Shown: one piece after another, positions 51,954 through 60,394 of the stretch | Layout: each line of letters opens with the position of its first letter | Position numbering within the stretch: the first letter of the stretch is position 1 | NCBI RefSeq assembly: GCF_014041915.1 | Contig: NZ_CP059472.1 | Coordinates: 930,001-994,000 of the forward strand | DNA: 64,000 nucleotides | DNA from: Marnyiella aurantia | Lineage (GTDB): Bacteria; Bacteroidota; Bacteroidia; Flavobacteriales; Weeksellaceae | Reading direction: 5' to 3' | Position numbers and translations under genes: made by a program | The notes under the pieces: model-generated | Databases searched by the model: none | What the model saw: only the letters and a program-made list of their open reading frames with translations | What the model was told of the DNA's origin: nothing

Positions 51954-52340
51954 TTATGCTGCGCCCAGTTTAATCTGCAGGTTCTCGATCAGGTTGTCCC
52001 AGTACAGTCTGTTCTCCTCTTCATCGCCCGGATCGCAAAAATCGGTGATATTAAGCGACAGATCTTCTGTAATTTCATCTATGACAATGGTCATTTCAAA
52101 GAAATTCTTGGTCCCCTCATCCTCTTCCCACCGGAAACGCACAAAACTTTCGGGCTTGTATCGGATCAGGGTTGCCTTCTCTTCAGGGCCATCTCCCCAG
52201 CTAAAAAAGAAATCATCTCCCTTCTCAGTTACGTCATCGGCAAACCACTCGGAGAGCCCTTCGGCACTCGCAAGATATTCGTATAAAATCTCTGAAAGAC
52301 AGTGCATTGGATATTCGTACTGCACTTTCTGCTTTGCCAT
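51954..52340 (-). CDS. START-like domain protein (AHSA1/SRPBCC superfamily)
   Basis: 128 residues. AHSA1-type pattern: QYEYPMHCLSEILYEYLASAEGLSEWFADDV, DFFFSWGDGPEEKATLIRYKPESFVRFRWEEDE, and the C-terminal helix YWDNLIENLQIKLG. Small cytoplasmic ligand-binding fold; the role is unknown. It is rich in acidic residues. Confidence 0.85.
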   Translation of the reverse strand: MAKQKVQYEYPMHCLSEILYEYLASAEGLSEWFADDVTEKGDDFFFSWGDGPEEKATLIRYKPESFVRFRWEEDEGTKNFFEMTIVIDEITEDLSLNITDFCDPGDEEENRLYWDNLIENLQIKLGAA

Positions 52341-52415
52341 ACTGTTCTTTTTTTTTATTGTTGCGCAATATATAAATTAAAAACGCAACCATGCAACAGA
52401 ATGGATATGATTTTT

Positions 52416-53591
52416 CTACGCTTCATCTAAAACGTCGGTAATTATTTGGCAACCGAGGCGAATTTCATCAAAACTTAAAGTTAGGGGTGGGGAAATCCTA
52501 AGGTATTCATTGCGGTAAAGTTGCCAGAAGACCACCAAACCTTCTTCCATGCAGCGTTTTGCCACCTGCAGCGTATACTCAGGCTGACCCAGATTTACGG
52601 CCAGCATCAGGCCTTTACCATTGATATTTTTAATTTTTGGGTGTACCAGCAATTCGCGGAAAAGTTTTTCTTTTTCAGCAACCTCAGCCATCAGGCCACT
52701 CTCAAGAACTTCCTTCAAAGTAGCATGGCTGGCGGCTGCAATAAGCGGATTGCCGCCAAAGGTCGTAATATGTCCCAATTTGGGCGAGTGCGACAGACTT
52801 TCCATTATCCTGCGTGAACTCATAAAGGCACCTACCGGAACGCCACCGCCCATACCTTTTCCCATGACCAGGATGTCGGGTACAATTCCATAGTGTTCAA
52901 AGGCAAAGAGTTTACCTGTCCTCCCGAAACCCGGCTGGATTTCGTCCAGGATCAGCAATGCCCCTACCTCTTCGCAACGCGATTTCAGTTTTTTCAGATA
53001 ATCCCCTTCTGGGAGAATGAATCCGGCCGCTCCCTGTATGGTTTCCAGAAGGACGCAAGCCGTTTTGTGCGTAATATTCTCCAGATCTTCTTCTTTATTG
53101 AACTCGATGAAGTCTACCAACGGCAGCAGCGGCCGGAATTCGCGTTTGTGGTATTCGTTGCCTGAAACCGAGAGTGCGCCGTGGGTGTTTCCATGGTAGG
53201 AATTGTGAAAGGAAACGATTTCTTCCCTCCCCGTATATCTTTTGGCCAGTTTCAGGGCGCCGTCTATCGCTTCCGCACCTGAATTCACGAGGTAAGTGAC
53301 CTCCAGCGGATCGGGTGTAGATTCAGCCAGCAATCTGCAGAGTTTCACGGGCATTTCCTGGGCATATTCGCCGTAGACCATAACGTGCAGGTATTTATCG
53401 GCCTGGTCTTTAATGGCTGAAATGATTTTGGGATGTGAATGACCAAGAGTATTGGCAGAAACTCCGGCTACAAAATCCAGGTATTTCCGGCCGTCTTTGC
53501 CGTAAATATAGCTCCCTTCGGCCTTTTCCACTTCGAAACCGGCCGCAAATTGGGTGGTCTGAGCCTGGTATTTAAAGAAATCGTTTTGCAT
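52416..53591 (-). CDS. Class III PLP aminotransferase (acetylornithine/4-aminobutyrate type)
   Basis: 391 residues. Class III landmarks: YLDFVAGVSANTLGHSHPKI, NSGAEAIDGALKLAKRYTGREEIVSFHNSYHGNTHGALS, LLILDEIQPGFGRTGKLFAFEHYGIVPDILVMGKGMGGGVPVGA with the PLP Lys in MGKGMGG, and ITTFGGNPLIAAAS. ArgD is the closest family, but no other arg gene is near, so the substrate is left open. The promoter box lies four bases before the ATG. Confidence 0.9.
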   Translation of the reverse strand: MQNDFFKYQAQTTQFAAGFEVEKAEGSYIYGKDGRKYLDFVAGVSANTLGHSHPKIISAIKDQADKYLHVMVYGEYAQEMPVKLCRLLAESTPDPLEVTYLVNSGAEAIDGALKLAKRYTGREEIVSFHNSYHGNTHGALSVSGNEYHKREFRPLLPLVDFIEFNKEEDLENITHKTACVLLETIQGAAGFILPEGDYLKKLKSRCEEVGALLILDEIQPGFGRTGKLFAFEHYGIVPDILVMGKGMGGGVPVGAFMSSRRIMESLSHSPKLGHITTFGGNPLIAAASHATLKEVLESGLMAEVAEKEKLFRELLVHPKIKNINGKGLMLAVNLGQPEYTLQVAKRCMEEGLVVFWQLYRNEYLRISPPLTLSFDEIRLGCQIITDVLDEA

Positions 53592-53595
53592 GGTG

Positions 53596-53603
53596 CAAAA
53601 ATA
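53596..53603 (-). promoter_or_regulatory. Promoter -7 box TATTTTTG of the class III aminotransferase gene
   Basis: Exact TAnnTTTG on the minus strand, four bases before the ATG. It lies directly below the terminator of the upstream gene. Confidence 0.6.
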
Positions 53604-53604
53604 A

Positions 53605-53626
53605 GAAAAACCGCCGGGTAGCGGTT
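53605..53626 (-). terminator. Terminator of the DUF6705 gene
   Basis: Minus-strand stem AACCGC with GCGGTT, 6-base loop, then TTTTTC, five bases below the stop codon. Confidence 0.7.
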
Positions 53627-53630
53627 TCGA

Positions 53631-54188
53631 TTATTGTTTGGTGAAGATTAAATCCTTGGTATCAGGCAGGTAAATCTTTTTGTCCACATTTGGCGGACAG
53701 CTTACGTCATCAATGGCGGTTGTTTGGGGGTTGTACGTCCAGGAAATCTGAGTAGGACTGATCTTTTTCATATAGATCAATCCGTTTCCAATGCTGCAAT
53801 TATTGCCCGAATACGAAAAACCAAGTGATTGAATTTGGGGAATAAAGGTGATGCTTTCTATTTCATTTGTTGTTGTTGCAATATTTTGAGTATCCTGTAA
53901 AACGGTACCAGAGAAATTTTTAACAATGAATTTCACTATTAAAACATCTTGAAAGTAATTTTTATTTCCATACGCGATTGGCTTTTGAGAAACTTTACTG
54001 ATAAATAAAGTTGTCTCCCTTCCTTCATATGTTACTTTATACTCTCCTATGAATGGGTCTAATTCGTTATTTAAATCTTTCACATATGCTCCATCTGGTA
54101 TATCGTCCAGACTCGTATTAAAAGCAACAGTTTGAGCTTTGCATGCTATACAAATTAAAAATAAGGCTAAATAAAGTAATTTTTTCAT
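53631..54188 (-). CDS. DUF6705 exported protein
   Basis: 185 residues. The signal peptide MKKLLYLALFLICIACKAQ has a Cys near the end, so a lipoprotein is possible. The body fits the DUF6705 pattern of Flavobacteriia: AYVKDLNNELDPFIGEYKVTYEGRETTLFISK, NYFQDVLIVKFIV and CSIGNGLIYMKKISPTQISWTY. Function unknown. It is the second gene of a pair with the lipoprotein upstream (15-base gap) and is AT-richer than the surrounding core genes. Confidence 0.8.
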   Translation of the reverse strand: MKKLLYLALFLICIACKAQTVAFNTSLDDIPDGAYVKDLNNELDPFIGEYKVTYEGRETTLFISKVSQKPIAYGNKNYFQDVLIVKFIVKNFSGTVLQDTQNIATTTNEIESITFIPQIQSLGFSYSGNNCSIGNGLIYMKKISPTQISWTYNPQTTAIDDVSCPPNVDKKIYLPDTKDLIFTKQ

Positions 54189-54203
54189 AGTAAAAATTTT
54201 AAA

Positions 54204-55790
54204 TTATGGGCAAGGTACAGCATTTATCGAACCGTCAGGGTTTGGGGTTATATTAGATACCGTATAATTGTTATTATTTTTTTCAATTCTTTGTAACATC
54301 ACTTTACCTTGCTTATTCATCAATTTTAATGTTTCAAAGAAAAACTTCTCAAGACCTTCGTTAGTCAAAATATTGCTGTAAGGTGATACTGTATTCGACG
54401 AATTTGTTTGAAGATACAGTTCTCTTCTTTTTTGTTGATTTATCAATTCCTTAAAATCATAATTAGCTTTTAAAAAAATATTTAAATCCTGTGCATTACC
54501 TGTAAAACGTATAATGTAATTCCTATAGCACCAGCCACCTGGGCACGAGCCACTTGCATCTGACCCTACCATTTGAAAGAAAGCATTTTGATAGTCGCTT
54601 TCCTGATAATTTACAACGTAGCTCAGTAATTTTGCACCAATATCGGTAGCAGAAAACATTTTGATGCCATCCGGTGTATGGTTGTGTCCGCCTCCCTGCT
54701 GACCGGTAGCCGATCCGAGATTAACGCGATGCTCTTCGCCATCAATCAATGGTGATACGAAACCTGTTATACTTACGTTATAGCCTTTTTCATTTTTAGC
54801 CTTAGATTGACTGTCTAAGCTTTCAGTATGTGCCTTAATTTCCGGCCGTTGCATTAATGTTTTCGTGTTATCGCACGGCGTCTGTGGTTTGGGATCAGTT
54901 AAAATCGGTATTATCGGTAAAACAGGGGTACAGCCATTCTCACCAATACCGGTTGAAGGGTCGGTAGGATCGGTGGGAATCTGTATACACTCTGTTGGTT
55001 CTGTAGGAGGGCAATCTGGACACGTTTCTCCGCCACCGCCAGGAGTATCACCCGGTGTTCCGGGAACTGTTGGCGTACTGCCTATTGGTGGCGGTTCATC
55101 AATACTTTCGCACTGTTCCTGATATAATATAACAAAGGTAGATGGATGGTCAGCTTCACATGGCCCATTGGGAGCAGACGCTTCACCATTACTGTGCTTT
55201 AGGCGTCCATCACAGACGGTATAATAAGATCCCACAAAAACCATCTGACAGTTTTGAAGGCTTAAGGTTTGGATTAACCCTCCATTGTTGTATGTCCCTG
55301 ATGTAAGTTGCCTCATTTTTATTTTATTTTGTGGAATAGGCCAAGCTCCACTTTCAAATAACTGCTGCTCCTGCTCAGTGATAAAATATTCAATTAAATA
55401 TTCCTTATAGCTCCCATCAGGAAGTGGTGTAAGAAGTAAATTTTCAATAGGTTCATTCACTTGGGAGTTCGTCCTGTTAATCTTGAAGATGTAGTTGTGA
55501 TAATTTCCATTCTCAATATAAACTACATGATCTGTGTTAATAGATACACTATCTCCGTAATTCACTGTTTTTCCCAAAGTGTTTTTTATAGAAGGTTTTG
55601 ACAGCATTTCCTTAGAGTTGGATAACTCCGAAAGTAATCTTGTTCTGTGCTTACTTTCATTCAGAGAGATAATCCTGGTGATTAGACCTTCAGTAAGCTG
55701 TACATTCCTGTGCTCTGCATCCTGCAAGTAATCGCTACGGCAAGCCGCAAGAACCATAAACAGTAAGAGTAAGTAAATTTTGTTCTTCAT
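54204..55790 (-). CDS. Large lipoprotein with Pro-rich linker and JAMM-like motif
   Basis: 528 residues. Lipoprotein signal MKNKIYLLLLFMVLAACRS, Cys at about residue 17. Residues 20-220 form an exported domain rich in strands. A Cys/Pro/Thr-rich linker follows at about 225-305 (TPTVPGTPGDTPGGGGETC, CPPTEPTECIQIPTDPTDP). The C-terminal domain has QGGGHNHTPDGIKMFSATDIGAKL at about 365-388. HxHxxxxxxxxSxxD is the metal-site pattern of JAMM/MPN peptidases, and the later GGWCYRNYIIRFTG fits a strand. I recognise no named family. First gene of a pair with DUF6705. Confidence 0.75.
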   Translation of the reverse strand: MKNKIYLLLLFMVLAACRSDYLQDAEHRNVQLTEGLITRIISLNESKHRTRLLSELSNSKEMLSKPSIKNTLGKTVNYGDSVSINTDHVVYIENGNYHNYIFKINRTNSQVNEPIENLLLTPLPDGSYKEYLIEYFITEQEQQLFESGAWPIPQNKIKMRQLTSGTYNNGGLIQTLSLQNCQMVFVGSYYTVCDGRLKHSNGEASAPNGPCEADHPSTFVILYQEQCESIDEPPPIGSTPTVPGTPGDTPGGGGETCPDCPPTEPTECIQIPTDPTDPSTGIGENGCTPVLPIIPILTDPKPQTPCDNTKTLMQRPEIKAHTESLDSQSKAKNEKGYNVSITGFVSPLIDGEEHRVNLGSATGQQGGGHNHTPDGIKMFSATDIGAKLLSYVVNYQESDYQNAFFQMVGSDASGSCPGGWCYRNYIIRFTGNAQDLNIFLKANYDFKELINQQKRRELYLQTNSSNTVSPYSNILTNEGLEKFFFETLKLMNKQGKVMLQRIEKNNNNYTVSNITPNPDGSINAVPCP

Positions 55791-55900
55791 TTAATTAGTT
55801 TAGGTATTAGTTGTTGCTAATACACAACTTACTTTTTCAAAATAATTTCCTTGAGATCCAAACTTCGCTGAACTGCACCTCTTTGAAAACTCAAGAGTAC

Positions 55901-55972
55901 CCGCGCCCCGACCTGAGTGGAGCTCTTTTTATGGAGCAAAGCGGAATAAAAGCGGGAACGGAGGGCGGAAAA
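55901..55972. repeat. Imperfect hairpin element, about 70 bp
   Basis: CCCCGACCTGAGTGGAGCTC, then TTTTTATGGAGC, then GGAATAAAAGCGGGAACGG. The architecture (CTTTTT ... AAAAG core with GC-rich outer arms) is like the element at 19949-20028. Confidence 0.55.
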
Positions 55973-55984
55973 AGGCGCCCTGAA

Positions 55985-56030
55985 AACAAGACAAAAGACA
56001 AAGAATAAAGAAGAAAGTGCAAAGATGGAG
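55985..56030. repeat. Purine-rich module touching the OstA-like gene stop codon
   Basis: ACAAAAGACAAAGAATAAAG and AAGAAAGTGCAAAGATGG, the reverse-complement type of the CTTTGCTCTTTCATC module of islands A and B. It is the only such module right of 26.3 kb. Confidence 0.65.
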
Positions 56031-57767
56031 TTACCTCCTGACCCTTTTGGGTTTCTTGGCTTCTTCTTCGGCGCGGGCGCGGTCTACTTCGGCCTGTGCC
56101 GCATCGAAGAACGGATTATCTTCAGTATACTGAACTTCTTCGTAGTTGGGCGTGTCCACGAAAATATCCTGCCACTTGAGCAGGCGGTCTTTAGTATTCC
56201 AGTTGAAACCCTGCAGAAACCTCATCTCTTTGGAGATCTTGCTCATAGGATAGATATCCGTTAATGCACCGATATTGCAGGATACAATCTGAACTCTCCG
56301 CTCTTCGAAAAGGGCTTCAATGATCCCACAGGTTGAAAGTGCCACGCCAATCCTTTCTGTTTCGCGGGTCCTTTCGTTTTGATCGTCGGCATAAGTAACT
56401 GCCTGCGCATTACCAATGACATTGGCCAGGTTCACTTGGTTTTCTTTATAATAAACGGTCATCAGCTTACCTTTAACCTGGTTGAATTCGTCCTTCAGGT
56501 TCAGTGAATCGGCTTTACTGATGGCAAAAGCGTTTCCAATGACCTTCAGCGAGTCGATGTACTCATTTTCGGTATCGAAATAGGCTTCAATCTTATCTCC
56601 CGAAACCTGTTTGGCTCCACTCCATGCAATAGGACTGCCGGCCAGATGCAGCACACCGTCGGTTTCATTGAAACTGAGCGAGTCTGAACGGGACTGTATA
56701 TTCGATTTGAAGAAACGTGCCTGACGGTAGGCGCGCAGGAAACTCTTTTTTACATTCGTTGAGTCCATTTTCTGGTAGGCCAGAATTCGGTTTGCTGAAA
56801 AGTAAATGGAGTCGTTCTCCAGGATTTTTACGGCATAGGCCCTCTCAGTAACCATGGCCGAATCGATTTTCTCGTAAATTTCGCCATAACCACCTTTAAT
56901 ATAACGGCGTTCCTGCGGATCGTTCAGGGTTACATTTCCTGTAGCTGTACCAAAACCGGTGATTTGGTTGAAGTACATCCTGTCACCTACCAGCGTTTTG
57001 TTGTTATAGTAAATCGTAGAGTTTTTGTTAAGCCATACTTCCTTGGTGTTCTGGTTGTAGGTACCGCTTTCGGTATAGACTCTGTTGGACGGGTTATCTC
57101 TGTTAATGATGGTTGTAGGACCGTTAAAAGTAGCCACATTGGTATTCTGGTTCTGCACGATGTTGGTGCCGTCCACAATATACTGGTTGTTCTCGATCTT
57201 TACATTACCTGTAAAGTCAATGAGTTTGGTCGCGATATTATAGGTAGCCGACTTCGCGTACATAATACCCTGTCCATCCGTGATGGTACCTCCGGTATTG
57301 AAGTAAGCTTTGTTCGAAATCCTGTCATAGTAAAGGGTTTCTGTACGGATGGTCTGTTTGGGATCTGTAAGGACCACATCCTTTTTGGCGATACCTCGCT
57401 GGGTATTTCCGTCGTATTCCATTTCGCCGGCTGTGATTACGGAACCATCGGCATTTACAAGTTTAACATGTCCAAGTGCTTTTACAAAATTCTCCTTTTC
57501 GTACCAGATCACAAAATCGGAGGTAACTACAGAACCCTGATGGTCAAACTGTACATTTCCTTCAAAAAAAGTATTTCCGTTAAACTTGGTGGGGTCTTTC
57601 TTTACAAAATCGGCGTGAACGAGCTTTACCTTCTCGCCTGTCTTCTGCTGCGCCTGCTGCTGACTGAAGAAAGGGTCCTTTACAAGAGGATCCGTGGGCC
57701 TGGTGGTAATTTGCGCCATAAGCTGCACCGAAGCAAATAGGAAAATCGCAAGAAGTTTCTTCATCAA
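56031..57767 (-). CDS. OstA-like protein (LptA/LptD N-terminal type)
   Basis: 578 residues. Signal peptide MMKKLLAIFLFASVQLMAQ, then a long run of OstA beta-jellyroll repeats: NTFFEGNVQFDHQGSVVTSDFVIWYEKENFVKALGHVKL, TITDGQGIMYAKSATYN, LIDFTGNVKIENNQYIVDGTN, GDRMYFNQITGFGTATGNVTLND. Such proteins bind lipopolysaccharide on its way to the outer membrane. The last 20 residues are Arg/Lys/Glu-rich. The ATG overlaps the fur stop codon by four bases, so the two are translationally coupled. Confidence 0.88.
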   Translation of the reverse strand: MMKKLLAIFLFASVQLMAQITTRPTDPLVKDPFFSQQQAQQKTGEKVKLVHADFVKKDPTKFNGNTFFEGNVQFDHQGSVVTSDFVIWYEKENFVKALGHVKLVNADGSVITAGEMEYDGNTQRGIAKKDVVLTDPKQTIRTETLYYDRISNKAYFNTGGTITDGQGIMYAKSATYNIATKLIDFTGNVKIENNQYIVDGTNIVQNQNTNVATFNGPTTIINRDNPSNRVYTESGTYNQNTKEVWLNKNSTIYYNNKTLVGDRMYFNQITGFGTATGNVTLNDPQERRYIKGGYGEIYEKIDSAMVTERAYAVKILENDSIYFSANRILAYQKMDSTNVKKSFLRAYRQARFFKSNIQSRSDSLSFNETDGVLHLAGSPIAWSGAKQVSGDKIEAYFDTENEYIDSLKVIGNAFAISKADSLNLKDEFNQVKGKLMTVYYKENQVNLANVIGNAQAVTYADDQNERTRETERIGVALSTCGIIEALFEERRVQIVSCNIGALTDIYPMSKISKEMRFLQGFNWNTKDRLLKWQDIFVDTPNYEEVQYTEDNPFFDAAQAEVDRARAEEEAKKPKRVRR

Positions 57768-58237
57768 TCTTTTTTGGTACCGTAGAAGTAAAGCGAGTGA
57801 GAATTAATATTTACACCAAAGGCATCTTCGATAGACTGTTTGATTCCCTGTATCCGAGGGTCACAGAACTCGATGATTTCTGCAATTTCCTTGTCGGAGT
57901 CGCGCTTGTATATTACCAGGTGGTCGTGTTGCTTATCGAAATAAGATTTCTCGTAGGATGATGTGCTCAGGGTCTTTTCGCCAAATTGGTGCTTGCGGAT
58001 GAGGCCGGCATCCAGAAAGATCTCGATGGTATTGTAAATGGTGGCTTTGGACACGTGATATTTCTTCTGCATCATAAGCAGATACAAATCATCTACATTG
58101 AAATGATGGTCCAGGGAATAAATTTCCTCCAGAATGGTGTAGCGCTCCGGCGTGTTACGGAATCCTTTTTCCTGAAGGTATTGCCTAAGGACATCTTTAA
58201 TCTGTTCTACATTTTTATCTTTCTGTACGGAATCCAT
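57764..58237 (-). CDS. Fur family transcriptional regulator
   Basis: 157 residues from the Met at 58237. The winged helix has KGFRNTPERYTILEEIYSLDHHFNVDDLYLLMMQKKYHVSKATIYNTIEIFLDAGLIRKHQFG. The dimerisation domain has HDHLVIYKRDSDKEIAEIIEFCDPRI and ends HSLYFYG. It has one HDH metal motif, but the CxxC zinc pairs of many Fur proteins are missing (a single Cys in EFCDP). The frame extends to 58279, but a TAAATTTG box at 58253-58260 lies inside it. It could sense iron, zinc or peroxide; the context does not decide. Confidence 0.9.
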   Translation of the reverse strand: MDSVQKDKNVEQIKDVLRQYLQEKGFRNTPERYTILEEIYSLDHHFNVDDLYLLMMQKKYHVSKATIYNTIEIFLDAGLIRKHQFGEKTLSTSSYEKSYFDKQHDHLVIYKRDSDKEIAEIIEFCDPRIQGIKQSIEDAFGVNINSHSLYFYGTKKD

Positions 58238-58252
58238 TGCTGCTGTTTGCTG

Positions 58253-58260
58253 CAAATTTA
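58253..58260 (-). promoter_or_regulatory. Promoter -7 box TAAATTTG of fur-ostA
   Basis: Exact TAnnTTTG on the minus strand, 15 bases before the ATG at 58237. Confidence 0.6.
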
Positions 58261-58306
58261 TCACTTTTTTCTTTGACACTGAAAAACAGTGGGGAAGCGT
58301 ATCCCG

Positions 58307-60298
58307 TCAGCCTTCCGACCTTTTGAAATCAACCTGCTGTATTTTTTTTACGATGATATGCTGGTCCAGCAGCGGCGCAGATTCAACTACGACATTGTGT
58401 CTTGAAACACCCCAGGCTTTGAAATCGTCGCTGCCAATATATTTTACGAAGTTGTAGATGTTCAGCGTAATCTTTTCCTTGATGGTAAGCAGCGTATCGT
58501 TAATGTAGGTATTGTCGATAATTACATACTTAAGGTCAGGCGGAATATTGTGGGCCCGCAGTGAAGGATAACTGCTTCGGGAGGGGATTACACCTTCTGC
58601 CATAAGGTCCTTCAGTACATCATCAAAATAATCATTGATGCGACGGTCTACCTTAAAACCAAGCATAAAGTTGACCCTGTAAATGGTGCCCGCCACGATT
58701 TCCTCCACTGAGTATTTGAATGTGAAAGGGTCTTCCTGATTTACGATATTCAGTATAAAGTAATGGTCCGCACGTTTGGGCTGGCGGCGAAGGATGGAAT
58801 AAATGATCTTTGCCTCAATCTCATTTTCTCGTTTTGCACGGCTCAGATATGCAAGGTTGGTAGCGTATTTAGGGATGGTCTCATCCAGTTTCATTTCCTT
58901 GATTATGGGAACATACTTGTCAAAACTCACAAATTTTATAAAGTTATTCTTGATTCGCCGGCCGTTGTACCAGGCATACATACAAACGCCGATGAACCCA
59001 CCCAGCACTATGGTCAGCCAGCCACCATCAAAAAACTTAATGACGTTCGCACTGAAAAAACCAAGTTCAATGAACAGATAGGTTCCACCGAAAAGAAGCA
59101 TGAGTAAGGGGTGTACCCTTCTACGTCTCAGCCAGAATAGTAAAAGCACAGTGGTCATAAGCATCGTAATGGTGATGGTAAGACCATACGCAGCTTCCAT
59201 TTTACCGGACTCCTGAAAATAGAGTACCACAATGATACACATAAGCAAAAGGCCCCAGTTAATACGTGGGATGTACATTTGCCCTTTAACACCGGAAGGA
59301 TAATCAATCTTTTGGTTTGGCCAGAAATTAATGGACATGGCCTCGGTAAACATGGTAAAAGAGCCTGTAATTACGGCCTGGCTTGCAATAATTGCAGCTG
59401 CTGATGCCAGTACCACTCCCGGAAGGATAAGATATTCCGGCATGATTGCGAAAAAAGGATTGAGACCTTTCGCCTGCACCGTATCAATATTGTCCAGCAA
59501 CCAGGCACCCTGTCCCAGATAATTCAGTATCAGCATCACCTTTACGAAGATCCAGCTTATCCTGATGTTCTTAATTCCACAATGGCCTAGGTCAGAATAC
59601 AGGGCTTCCGCACCGGTGGTACACAGAAATACGGCACCCAGAATAACTATTGCACTCGGAGAATGAGTAATAAGCTGATAAGCGTAATAGGGATTGAAAG
59701 ATTTGAAAATCTCAATATGATCCGAGATATGCATAGACCCGAAAATACCCAACGCCAGGAACCAAATCACCATTACAGGGCCAAAAAATTTCCCGATGAA
59801 GCTGGTGCCGAACTGCTGTACCACAAATATGACCAGCAGGATACCGCAGGTTATGAGGACCACGGGAGTTTCCGGATTATAGATTTTAAGCCCCTCAATC
59901 GCCGACATCACCGTTAGGGAAGGCGTTATCACACTGTCTGCCACCAACGTAGCCCCTCCAATGATTGCAATAAGGTACAGCCATCGCTTCCTGAATTTCT
60001 TGACCAGAGAATAAAGGGCCAGAATCCCTCCTTCCCCCTTGTTATCGGCCCGTAGTGCAATGATCACATACTTCAGTGTAGTCTGCAGCGTAAGTGTCCA
60101 GATGATACAGGAAAGTGCACCTTCAATATATTCATCCAAAGGAAGTGAAGCCGAATCTTCGCGCGCACCAACTATGGCCTTCATCACGTATAGTGGCGAA
60201 GTACCGATATCTCCAAAAACAATTCCCAGAGAGACCAAAACTCCCATAAAAGAGAGTTTTTTAAGGTCAAATTGATGACCACCAGCTAATGAATTCAT
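58307..60298 (-). CDS. kup: KUP-type potassium uptake protein
   Basis: 663 residues. Twelve TM helices occupy about 1-440; the Kup signature near the start is GVLVSLGIVFGDIGTSPLYVMKAIVG, followed by GGILALYSLVKKF and GGATLVADSVITPSLTVMSAIEGL. The C-terminal cytoplasmic domain of about 200 residues is present. It imports K+ with protons. It has its own promoter at 60316. Confidence 0.95.
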   Translation of the reverse strand: MNSLAGGHQFDLKKLSFMGVLVSLGIVFGDIGTSPLYVMKAIVGAREDSASLPLDEYIEGALSCIIWTLTLQTTLKYVIIALRADNKGEGGILALYSLVKKFRKRWLYLIAIIGGATLVADSVITPSLTVMSAIEGLKIYNPETPVVLITCGILLVIFVVQQFGTSFIGKFFGPVMVIWFLALGIFGSMHISDHIEIFKSFNPYYAYQLITHSPSAIVILGAVFLCTTGAEALYSDLGHCGIKNIRISWIFVKVMLILNYLGQGAWLLDNIDTVQAKGLNPFFAIMPEYLILPGVVLASAAAIIASQAVITGSFTMFTEAMSINFWPNQKIDYPSGVKGQMYIPRINWGLLLMCIIVVLYFQESGKMEAAYGLTITITMLMTTVLLLFWLRRRRVHPLLMLLFGGTYLFIELGFFSANVIKFFDGGWLTIVLGGFIGVCMYAWYNGRRIKNNFIKFVSFDKYVPIIKEMKLDETIPKYATNLAYLSRAKRENEIEAKIIYSILRRQPKRADHYFILNIVNQEDPFTFKYSVEEIVAGTIYRVNFMLGFKVDRRINDYFDDVLKDLMAEGVIPSRSSYPSLRAHNIPPDLKYVIIDNTYINDTLLTIKEKITLNIYNFVKYIGSDDFKAWGVSRHNVVVESAPLLDQHIIVKKIQQVDFKRSEG

Positions 60299-60315
60299 TT
60301 CAAAAAAAATATCGG

Positions 60316-60323
60316 CAAAGGTA
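60316..60323 (-). promoter_or_regulatory. Promoter -7 box TACCTTTG of kup
   Basis: Exact TAnnTTTG on the minus strand, 17 bases before the ATG. Confidence 0.6.
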
Positions 60324-60359
60324 TTCTATTAAACCACCTGTTTATGAGACTATTTATAA

Positions 60360-60387
60360 ATGAAAAAACTCCCTTTCGAGAGTTTTT
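60360..60387 (-). terminator. Terminator of pdhB
   Basis: Minus-strand 10-pair stem AAAAACTCTC with GGGAGTTTTT (one T-G pair), GAAA tetraloop and a T-run. Confidence 0.8.
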
Positions 60388-60394
60388 ATCTATT

